From contig JAKSXM010000272.1 of NCBI GenBank assembly GCA_022575985.1, positions 23,370,501 to 23,434,500 on the forward strand: 64,000 bases of DNA, read 5' to 3'. Position 1 is the stretch's first letter, and every line of letters starts with the position of its first letter. This DNA is from Anagrus nilaparvatae (lineage: Eukaryota > Arthropoda > Insecta > Hymenoptera > Mymaridae). Under the pieces are notes generated by a model, which worked only from the letters and a program-made list of their open reading frames with translations, did not search any database and had not been told where the DNA came from. The position numbers and the translations under genes were made by a program. This document shows, in pieces, positions 36,328 to 47,217 of this stretch.

Positions 36328-36746
36328 AAAAAAAAAACTTTAAAAAGTAAAAATGTGCGTTTCATACTATTTGGTTTGTAATTAAATCTCAAAAAACAAC
36401 TGATATGCTTTATAAGTTTGGTTTCAGATTTTGATTCCGCTTAATAGAATATTTATTATTTTCTTTGATTACCCACTTAAATCTCATCCTAGCAGAAAAA
36501 TTGGGGTTTATTGAAACCCAGTGGTTTTAAAACTTGGTATGGAAAATCAACACTGGGTTTCAATAAACCCCAATTTTTCTGCTAGGATGAGATTTAAGTG
36601 GGTAATCAAAGAAAATAATAAATATTCTATTAAGCGGAATCAAAATCTGAAACCAAACTTATAAAGCATATCAGTTGTTTTTTGAGATTTAATTACAAAC
36701 CAAATAGTATGAAACGCACATTTTTACTTTTTAAAGTTTTTTTTTT
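36328..36746. repeat. Perfect 196-bp inverted repeat with 27-bp spacer
   Basis: The left arm 36328-36523 and the right arm 36551-36746 were compared base by base by eye and I found no mismatch. The spacer is 36524-36550. Outside the arms similarity stops at once (A at 36327 against A at 36747). The arms are not low-complexity: they include ACCCACTTAAATCTCATCCT, GATTCCGCTTAATAGAATAT and TGATATGCTTTATAAGTTTG. There is no open reading frame. A transcript on either strand would fold into a fully paired stem of 196 bp. Confidence 0.92.
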
Positions 36747-39064
36747 AGCCGATATCAGTTATTTTTTAATATTTTTAGATATTTAGTGAAAGCTAATATA
36801 ATAATTAATAAAATTTAATATTTAAATACTGGATACAACTTTTAAATTGCAAAAATTTAATTCTGCAATTAATTATTTAATAAAATGTTTGATTTGAAAA
36901 ATTTATTGCATTTGTTTAATTCTGAATTTTAGTTTCGAAACTTAATTTTTCAATGAATTTTATTAATAATCAATATAATTTTATAATGGAAAATTTTCAA
37001 TTAGTAGTACACAAATTTCATCGCAAAAGAAGCTTACTTAAAAGTTTATATAAATTTTTAAATTTCCGCGCTTATATTTTTGCTATATTTACTCCGTGAT
37101 TTCTTTTCCCGCGCTGTATATAGTATAGTACACCAGTAATATACATAGAAATATAATTCTATATGTATATAAATATGAATATGAATGCTATACCACTATA
37201 TTTTCATTTTTATAAATAAGGATAGAGAAAAAGTCTCCCCTGAACTCTAGAGATGGAGATATATAAATTACTAAGCATAAGAAAAAGAAAGAGCGCAAAG
37301 TTAGATACATTGGAACAAGATAAATTAAAAATTCTTTTTATTAAATAAATAATATGTTTTACTACAAGGATTTTGGATTAATATAATTTAATATGTTTTT
37401 GTAATTTAATTAACTGCAGAAACTTAGATTTGGTATTATTTTAAACAAAAAAATAAAAAAATAAATAATCCTTCAGGTTAGATAGAACCTTTTTAATGTA
37501 TAATACAGTAAGCTACGTTAGTGCGAGTATGAAAGTATGAAACGGGTCGCACTACCGATGCTCCTGTAATTTTATATATATTTTATTAATGCCAATATAC
37601 AATATACATTATACATAAAATGTCGATAGATGAAAAATATATTTCTTCCAAACATTACTTACGTGTGTACACATTACATATAACGGAATAAGTATCCAAT
37701 GCGATCAAAACTTTTGATATATGGTTATAAAGTATATATGGGATATTAAAAAAGTTCACAAATAATTTTTAAGAAAGGAGTATAGATGACCTCGCGTTTT
37801 TTTCTATTTTTCATTCATTTCACTTGATTTCGATCTATTATTTATTTATATATATTGTCTAATACTTCATCTTCCGTTTTATGGACGTATTGTTATCGTT
37901 TTGTAGTTTATAGACATATATTATATTATGTATTCTAATATGTTGGTTTTATATGCTCTTGTATAACAGTAAATTATAGAAATTGTTAAATCATTTTCTA
38001 TTATATATTTTTGTGTTTCTTGTCAATTATTTGGTACTTTGTACACATTCTCAAATATGCAAATATTTATTCGGAAATACATTTTTATATTTAAATGTGT
38101 TCGTAAGGCCTGTTCATTTACGAATTCACATGCAACGACAGGGAGAGGAATTTGATGCTACTCAAAAATTATAGCAATCATATATCTGATGTTCAGGTTA
38201 CCCAATAATTATAATTATCAAAATCTTTCACATTTTAAATATCTACAAGATTTATACTTATTTTTTTCAATATCATTATTTCATAGTTTTCACCTAAATT
38301 TACAGCTATATTTATAGTATTTCGAATTCATTTCTCTTGCGAGAAAAAAAGTATATACTATGAAATTTCAATTTAATTTATTGATCGTAATACATTTTTA
38401 TTAAATTACTATAAAAGTTTATTTAAGGATTTCTTAAACATTTATTTAAGAGTTTTATTATTTTATCAATGAATTATCAAATTGATAAAAGCTTATAAAT
38501 TATATAAGTCATCTAAAATACGTGGCTTAAAAATAAAGTTATAATTAAAATTGTCTTAAATAAACAGTAATTATTGATACTAAAGTTATATTTATAGATT
38601 TAGTTAAACAATGTAAAACATAAAAATCAGTTTCTATTGTTAAAATAAACAAAAAGTTTTTTACGATGTTTTTTTTTGAAAAAATAATTTTTTATTTAAA
38701 TATATATTTAGATACAATAAAGAACAATTTAAAGAAAAAAAAATATATTTAATTTTTAGTTGCGTGTAAAAAATTTTAACTCATCGGAACGAAAACATAT
38801 TTTAAGTTGAATTTATAAACCACAATCAAATTTTAAGCACGAACGTTCATATTAATTTTTTGTACCTTCATTTTTAATATTATCTTGAACAAAATGTAAA
38901 ATATTAGACTGGAAGTTATTTTAAAAATTAATTTATGATTGAGAAGGCTCAATTGGCATGCGACTATTTGCAAAATGAATATAGAAATATGAATTGAGTC
39001 CAAAGAATGTTTAGGAAATCAATCTTAAATATATAATTCAAATAGTGGAACATCTAGATACTTA

Positions 39065-39530
39065 CTAGCAGTGGGCGAAAGAATACGATATTCGATAATG
39101 AAAAACGGTATTGGACTGGGACAATATTTCGATATCCGATATTTTTTTGGTGATATCGAAATCAGAAAATTTTTAAATACTACTATCTTTGATATTATCC
39201 ATTTGGTTTCAAAACCATCGAGTTAATTGTCGGGTTATATAGCTTTAAGTTTTGAAAATACCTTACAATCCTAATGACTATTTCTTCGATATTATTCGAT
39301 ATCCGATATTATCGATATTTGAAGGGTTGATATCGGATATTGATATTTTTAAAGTCAAATTATTAACGAATATCCAATATTCGATAATTGGTCAATATCA
39401 CCAAACGTTATTGACCACAGATCTCGCCACAGATTTAAGTAATTTTCTAAAGGATAATATAAATGTGATGCAAAGACCAGATTTAGAAATCCATCCAAGA
39501 CTCGTAGCCAAAAACATAAATATATAAAAT
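39065..39530. repeat. GATATTCGATATCC-rich repeat, possible hAT-type remnant
   Basis: From GCAGTGGGCGAAAGAATACG at about 39069 the sequence is dense in CGATATTCGAT, CGATATCCGATAT, TATCGATATTTG and GATATCGGATATTGATA, in both orientations, up to about 39390. The GCAGTGGGCG start resembles terminal repeats of some hAT elements, and the motif density resembles their subterminal repeats. A 91-codon frame (39252-39527) ends in a less AT-biased stretch (NVMQRPDLEIHPRLVAKNI) that I do not recognise. No transposase motif is visible. Confidence 0.4.
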
Positions 39531-42389
39531 TTCAAAATATTAATAATATGTAAGACGTATATTTATAATGAATTATAAACTAAATATAAATTGTATAGGA
39601 AATAAAAACTTTCCTTCTATTTATACTTTCGTAAAGTCATTTTGATTGCGAGAAAAATTTTCTTACATTGGTATATCAAATTTTTTCTTCCCATTCCTTT
39701 CTAAACTATGTAAATAACTTAATACAATATTAATAGCATTTCTGTAATGACTTTATTATCTCAGTCTTTTCTTTTTTTTTTTTGGAAAACTTTAATAAAT
39801 TTGCTCTAGACACCTGCCCTTGATAATCATACTTGTGAAATTTTAAAATTCAGTATCAGGCTAATATACATTATTTATATATTTTGAGCTACATTATTAG
39901 TTATATATCTTTAACTTGTCATTAAATCGTAATTTGTAGTTATACCGCTGACTGTTTAAAAAAAAAAAATAAAAAAATGTAGCAAAAATTGCAAAAGAGG
40001 ACATCGAGAATAACCGTTAACTCGATCGTTCGACCTTGCATGCAATCTCTCATTGGAACACATCGAAGTCCGTGATCGCTCACCGTTGCGTATCGTGCAT
40101 TTTATATATATAAATAGTTAATAAAAATCTCGTATAAATATGTTTGCTATACATGTTTTTTTATATATAAATGTTAGCGGAATCTCTAAATGTTTATATT
40201 TTTAAAGAAAATTTCACGATTTTTTAGTTTTTTTTCTGAAATATCAAAACGAGGTTTATTCGACCGAATTTCCACCGGATCATTCGTTAAATGAATGAAA
40301 ATCGTGATTATCGGTAAAATAGAAAACTTTTAAAAATATATATATCTCATTTTCATTATTGTTATTATTTAAATTTATGAACCATGTCTTTTTAATAAAA
40401 AAAAAAACTGAAAAATTCCTTTATTTTTTTTTTATCGGTTATTTATTATTGATTGGCATAATTATCATTGTTAAAAGCAGAAGAAATAAACTCGAATAAC
40501 AACTATTTTTGTTATTTAATGAAATTATATAGGAGCCTTTATTTATTTTTGGTTACGCATCAACAATTTTTTAATAAACGAGTTATTTTCTCTACGCTGA
40601 ATATTTTTTATGGGATTTATCAAATTTATAGTAATTTGATTTAAAGTCGTTTATTTTTATTGAATGAATAGAAAAATTAAATAAAAAATGTTTATTTATT
40701 AAAATTATTGTTTATTATTGATATTTATTTTACGTTTTAATTTCTTAACTCTTTTTTATTGAATGGGATTAATGTCATTGTAAATTTTAAAAAAAATTTT
40801 TATTTTTCTCACAAAAATTTTTAAATTTATTTCTTTATTATGAAATATTCTTTTATAAGCAAAATAAAATTCATAATTTATCTATCTAAATTTATTTAAA
40901 TCTCTTCTGTTTATTATGAATGGTATATGGGTTAGTCTAGGAGTAGCTGGATTTTTTGAATTTTAAGTGTGTTTGGTGAATGAAAATTTTTGGTTTTTTG
41001 TTTTAGAAAGGGATTTTTGGTTCATTTTTTAGAATTCTAAAATCCTTCCTTTGATTTTCATGAATTTTTTTTAAAATCTTTAAAAACAAATGTTGTTTCA
41101 ATTCAGACTTACCCATATATATAAAAAAATTAAGTACTGCCTTTGAATTAAAATTATCAATGAATTTAAAATTCTGTACATAAAAAAAATTTTAATGTAA
41201 TTTCTCAACTAGTTCAGGAAATAATAGTTTTTGACCCCCAATTAATTCTAAGGCGAAAAATGTTTGGGATAAAAGTTTTGCGTATTGATGTGTACAATAA
41301 GGGGAATAAGTTTTTTCAATTCCCAGGGGGTAGCTAATTTCGGCAAATCAATTTTCAGTTTAGGTTTTTTAGTTTTTTTTAAATTACGCGCAAACTATTA
41401 AAGATAAGAAAATATTTTTTAATGCAAAATAATGCCAATCCAATCCCCTATCAAATGAGTCCCTATATCTTTCCGTACGATCTACCCATCCAGAGAAAAT
41501 TGAAAATTAAAGTGTACCTTAAATTGACTTCCGCGCGCATTATTGATATGTATATATGATAAAAATATACCTTCTTCGGTCCAAAAAAATTGAATTTTAA
41601 AAACGTACAATTTTTTTTTATAAAAAATAAATTCTTCACAAGCTTGCTAATACCCTTGTCAATAATAAAAAAATATTTTGAAAAAATTGTCTCTTAAATT
41701 TTGTCCACATGGACAAATTTCAGCTGGGACAAATTTCTTTTAACTTAATGGCCAATTTGGGGGGGGTTAGAATAAAAATTTTGAAAAAATTTTTATTAGT
41801 TGTTATTTTGTATATCATCAGGAAAAGATTTCAGTTTGCGGAATCTAAATATGTCTTATACGCCCTCCAAAATTACAACAGAAAGATTTGGCCAGTCAAA
41901 AAAAAAAATTAATTTTTGTGCCTCTGAATTTCTTTTGAGAATATTTATTTAATGAAAAGTGTTACAACAATAAGCTAGGTCTCATTTTAATCGTAATTTT
42001 ATGGAGATTTTGATGGTATTTTTATTTTTTTTTTTGCGATTGCGAATTTTTATGTATACGCTAAAATTGCATTTAGTTCGATGCAAGAAATTTTTCAGGT
42101 TTCTTCAAAAAGTTTTTTAAGCCGTTTAAAACTGAAATTGAATATCGATTTTTTTTTGTTTGTATTTTATTCTTAAGAAGTTTCTTAATCCGATCATGTA
42201 AATAAGAACTCAGTAGGATACCATCGCCCATGGAAAAATCGATTAAATGTAACACGTTCAGAAACCTGTTGGTATGTATTCAATGATTTTTTACTCCGAG
42301 GCTATGCGCTTGCGTCGCGTATATCTAATCTCTGCTTATACCGAAGGAGACATAAGAGAATCGAGAGTTAGTATATAATATGTCGTTGT

Positions 42390-42725
42390 TTGTGCGTAAA
42401 AAAAATATAATCGTTTTAAAATAATTGTTTAAAAGAGATGTTAATTTTTTATTTATTTATAATCTGTTAATAATTTAAGTAATTTTATATTTTTTTATGC
42501 AGTTTTTAGTAAATATTAGTAATTTTTTGTGTTATAAACCTGTTGCATAAATCATTTTAAACTACTTAATACATATTTGCCCACAAAAAATTACTAATAT
42601 TTATTAAAAACTGCATAAAAAATATAAAATTACTTACGTTATTAACAAATTATAAATAAATGAAAAATTAACATCTCTTTTAAACAATTATTTTATTAAC
42701 GTTCATATTTTTTTTATACACACGA
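42390..42725. repeat. Imperfect palindrome with about 140-bp arms
   Basis: The left arm (about 42390-42529) and right arm (about 42581-42725) pair with scattered mismatches. Blocks AATAATTGTTTAAAAGAGATG, TTTATGCAGTTTTTA and AATATTAGTAATTTTTTGTG are exact or nearly so. The loop is about 50 bp. No coding region is present. Confidence 0.75.
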
Positions 42726-43087
42726 ATTTGCCATCCCAAAAAACATGTGAATAATGGTGCCAAACTTAATATTACCTAAAATTAAACGATTTATTAACAA
42801 ATTAAAATTAATTTAAACAATATTTGTTTATTAAACAGTAAATTTTATAATAAAAAAACAACATTTGAGTAACCAAATAATTATCTCATACTACCAATTT
42901 TATTCAAATTTTAATACAGATAAATTTTTTTGTTTAAACAATCTGTAAACAATTTAATATTGTTTATAATATTGCTAATAATAAATATTTTAAGTCATAT
43001 TTTTCATAAATTCAACTTTTTCTGTCAAATCTAAGGATTTTGAGATATTAAAGAAAAAGTTATATTCCTTGATCGAGCACATTAGGG

Positions 43088-43530
43088 TAGTTTTTGCTAA
43101 TTAAAGGGTAGGAAATTAATTTTTAATAAAAAATTCCCTGAAATTCTTGTTCAGCGACCCAAAAAACCCATATGAACAGAATCTGATTACTGAAAGTACG
43201 AAAATAGCAAAAACACCCCTTTTGAGGGGTAATTTTTGCTAATTTAGGGGTTAAATATTAATTTTTCATAAAAAACTCCCTGAAATTCTTGTTAAGCGAC
43301 CCAAAAAACCCATATGAACAGAATCTGATTACTGAAAGTACGAAAATAGCAAAAACACCCCTTTTGAGGGGTAATTTTTGCTAATTTAGGGGTGAAATAT
43401 TAATTTTTCATAAAAATCTCCCTGAAATTCTTGCTCAGCGACCAAAAAAACCCATGTGAACCAAATCTGGCCGCTCAAAAATCGAAAACATAAAAAAAAA
43501 TCTTTTTAGGGGTACTTTTTGCAAATTTAA
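43088..43530. repeat. Tandem repeat, three units of 142 bp
   Basis: Units begin at about 43088, 43230 and 43372 with a T.. TTTTTGCTAATT box, and a partial fourth begins at about 43513. Each holds AATTCTTGTTCAGCGACCCA, then AAAAAACCCATATGAACAGAATCTGATTACTG in two parts, and an ACACCCCTTTTGAGGGGT palindrome. Units 1 and 2 are nearly identical over the second half; unit 3 is more diverged. The core CAGCGACCCAAAAAAC is that of the foldbacks at 16075 and 35352. Confidence 0.85.
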
Positions 43531-46500
43531 GGGTTTTCCCCCAATTATCTACCCTCTGGGAATTGAAAAAACTTATTCCCCTTATTGTACACATCAATAC
43601 GCAAAACTTTTCTTCCAAACATTTTCGCCTTAGAATTAATTGGGGGTTTAAAGGATTTTTGGAAATTATTTCTTGAACTAAACACACCAAAAACTTTTTC
43701 ATTAGGTAACTTAACTCAGAGATATTTCTGACAGTATAAATACTATTATTTAAAAAAAACACACAAACAACTAAAAAAATGATATACAACGTGAGATAAA
43801 AATCTATTTTTTTAATAATAATACAACTACTAGTTACATAAATAAAAAAATATGTAATTAATAATAACAATGTTTACGTAAAAAAAAACTAAAAAACACA
43901 TGAAAAATTAGTAGAATTTTTACATAACAAAATTTTGTTTATTAAAAATCAGGAGCCTGGCTATCAATCTTGGATTATTAATTTTGACATGCATCAATTA
44001 CGATATAAAATTTGTAGTATCATTTATTTATTATGTGAAAGTAAATTAAAAATTTTATCTATTTTATTTGTTTTTTTAACCTTGAATAATAAGTTTTAAA
44101 TAAATAAAATAACAATAAATTATAGACTGACTGAGAGCAAGAGCATTGAGTCAGTTTTTTTAAGGTAAAAAAATATTCTGTCAGGTTTTGTATTATAATA
44201 TAATTTGTAATATCGTGAGAGTAATGTAAGAAGTTATATAAGATATTGTAATATTGTAAGTGATTTATATTATGTTTTTTAATAACGAGTTGTATATGGG
44301 TTATTCCAGTGGATTTTAGGAACAATTTTTTTTTTGGGGAGGTTGGGGTTTTGTTGTTTGGAGGGTTGGAGGAATTTCATTTTGGTTTTGGGATTTAGGT
44401 CTGAAATCGAACTGAAAATTTTATTAATTGTAGATCAGAGATAATATTTTTTAGTTTTATAGCTGGGAGTTACACAAAAAAATTTTATGCTAAGTCTTTT
44501 CAAATTCTGGATCAGAACAATAAATTTTCTGAACTATCCCATATACCAAAAATCCTTTAAAATTTATTTTTTAATTCTTAAAAAAAAAAAAGATTTTATT
44601 AAAATTGACATTTATCTGTATAAATTTTAATGTATAATTTGTGTTTTTAAACAGCATACATACACAGGTATAAAAGGTATAAATATCTCCTCTGATAAAT
44701 ATTTATCGAGAAAGTAAAAATAATATTTTTTATACTTAAAATAATTTTTTTTTTTATATATAATTAATAATAAATAATAATATATAGATTTTTCTATGCA
44801 TAATAAAAATCATCACTTATAATTATTTATATTATAAAAAAATAATAATAATAACTTTATTAAGCACATAGTACAAGAAAATTATTGCATGTTTTTTTTT
44901 GAAAAAAATTTATTACAAGGTTAATTGTATGCATAATTTTCTATTAATTATTGTTATTAATAAATTTTTTTTTATATATTTATACACTGTAGTAATTTTT
45001 TAATGATCGTGTAAGAGAAAAACGTCAAGGAAATTTTTGCTGATGGCTATTTTTGTAAAGTAAATTGGTGGGTAAGGTGATCTATTGAGCCTATTTTATT
45101 TTGGAATTTTTTTTTAATAAAAATTTGTTTAGTTATTTAAGCAGAAATCTTAAATTAGAAGATTTTTTCTACGAGGTTGGTCATGAAAATGAATGCTCTA
45201 GTATGGCTCCAGTTATGGTTTTATTTTGGGAGATTGTTTATTTTTGTCTTCTTTAAAATTTTGATTCCAATCAAAAAATATTCATTTTAAATAATTCTAG
45301 CCTATTTAACATTAAATTAAAATCCTCTAAATAATTAAAAACTAATAAAAAAAAAAACATTTTTAATTTAATTACTAAATTCAGCAAATTAAAAAATTGA
45401 CAAAAAAATTTTACAGTTGTCTTTTATTATACAATTATTTCCTGTTAAAATTATTAAAATTAAAATTAATTTTATTATCATTATTTAAAATGTAAATTTT
45501 TTTCTTCTCTCTGATTTACGGTTCTATTTCCTATAATTAATTTTTTCAAAAAAAAACTTTCTAATATTATAATTAAAACGACGTTGCTGTGTATAATAAA
45601 TAAAAAATTAATTTTTTTTTTTTTGAATTATAATTAAATGTGCTATTTATTATATTTTTATGACATTAATTAAATTATTATTTGTATTGGTTATGTGTCA
45701 ATTGGTACACGTGTTAATTGACAGGTTTTTTGTAATTAAATTATAACAGTTTGTTTTTATTTTTAGAATGAGTTTAACCTATATTTTATTGACAGTGCAA
45801 GAAAAAAGTTTTTTTTTTGGAATTTCAGTTTTTGGTTTTTAGTAGTTTTTTGAATAAGTAGCAAAAATTTCTATTTTTTAAATATTGAAACTTTTGTTAC
45901 ATAAATTTTAAGGCAAAAAATTTTAAGTTCAAAAAACTTCTAATTAGGTCAAATTTTGAGTTATCAGGGGATTACATGATTTACTAGAAAGTGAGTTCCA
46001 ACTAATAAAGAGACTGTCTTTACAGCCTCTTTATATTCAACCCCATAACTTCCTCCTAACACAACAAAAACCCATAATTACTTTGTGCCTACAATAAAAA
46101 GATAAATTTGTTCCTTTTCTTCATAATACAAACTCTAAAAAAAAATGATAAAAATTCTTAAAAAAATTCTTCAAGATAACATAATAAACTTTTCTTTTCC
46201 ATACGAAAATATTATGCAATTAGATATAATACACGAATACATTAAAAAATAAAAGCATCCTGTTTATACAAAGAACAAAAAAAAAAAAAGTTCAAATATA
46301 GCTAAAAACGACATCGCCTTCGTATTCTTTCTTGCACAACAAGAGAACCTTTCCTTCTTTTCTTCTATCTGCATATAATTTCGTGATGCACGTGGGTTGT
46401 CTTTCAAGTATTTTTTTATTTAAAAAAAAAAAGAGTGCATCAACATGCAAGTCGTTCTTAAATGCGACAAGAATTTTTGGACTCTCTTTCTCTGTCTTGT

Positions 46501-46932
46501 GTTTTTATTTATAATTTTTTAAGAACACGTGTGTTTATGTGTAAATATAAAAAAATATTTGAAACATATTTAAGTACTTAACCAACTGGCCTCTTCTTTT
46601 TTTTTAAGGCTTTTGTAGAACAATGACCCTATAAGTAGAATAAATTCTTTTTTAATATGCAATATTTAATATCCCAAAAAAAATTTATTTCCAAGAAAAC
46701 TTGGGTTTTTTGTGTAAAAATATGGATATATTGGTGATCTGTTGTAATTGGGCACTGTGGTAGGAAAATAGAATACTTGGAAAATTTAAATTTCGATTAA
46801 AATTTAAAAATTTTCTGGTTTATTTTGTTGAAAATTTTCAAAAATTTAAACAAAATTTAAACAGAGAACCTGAAAAAAAAATTTTTGAAAAGTATAGCAA
46901 TTTGTCAATTTAAACCTTAGAGTCTATTTAAA

Positions 46933-47217
46933 GGGCCAAAGGTCACTTGTTGAATATAGGGAATCATAGCGATTTTTTGCGCCATTGGTTCTAAGAAACC
47001 ATACATCCAAGGCAGTAGTGGTTCAGCTTCTTTGAAAGCTAAAAATCGGAACATTTGCATGATTATAAATATTTTGTAAAATTTTGAGTACAAAATTTAG
47101 TTATAAATGTTTATTTGGTTACAAAAACAATTGATTGTCACTAGTTCCTTAGAACCAATAGCACAAAAAATCGATATAATTCCCTATTTAACACTTGACC
47201 TTTGGCCCCTGCTTTGG
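46933..47217. repeat. Foldback repeat with about 70-bp arms
   Basis: GGGCCAAAGGTCA, ATAGGGAAT, CGATTTTTTG.GC and ATTGGTTCTAAG.AA on the left (46933-47002) are mirrored by TT.CTTAGAACCAAT, GC.CAAAAAATCG, ATTCCCTAT and TGACCTTTGGCCC on the right (47148-47217). The interior of about 145 bp is AT-rich. No coding region is seen. Confidence 0.75.

Larger units (their letters stand above)
41210..43680. repeat. 2.5-kb region bounded by about 130-bp inverted repeats
   Basis: The left copy (41210-41340) and the right copy (43541-43680) are inverted and similar over their length: TTTTGCGTATTGATGTGTAC, AATAAGGGGAATAAG and TTTTTTCAATTCCCAG are shared exactly. The interior contains an imperfect palindrome (42390-42725) and a 142-bp tandem array (43088-43530). 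No complete gene is seen inside, so this may be a non-autonomous element or two insertions of one repeat in opposite directions. Confidence 0.65.

Noticed and set aside
36328..36746. Reading the perfect inverted repeat as a conventional transposon
   Set aside because: No interior, no transposase, and no target-site duplication was evident at its ends. Left as an unexplained palindrome rather than named.
40009..40100. Possible tRNA or small RNA gene in a GC-richer island
   Set aside because: No A-box/B-box pair or cloverleaf could be formed by eye. It is mentioned only as a possible regulatory island.
43088..43530. Possible CRISPR-like array
   Set aside because: The repeats are directly adjacent 142-bp units without unique spacers, in a eukaryotic genome. 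It is a tandem repeat.
43475..43870. 131-codon minus-strand frame
   Set aside because: It runs across the right inverted repeat of the 41210-43680 interval into AT-rich DNA, has leucine/isoleucine/phenylalanine noise composition, and shows no conserved motif.
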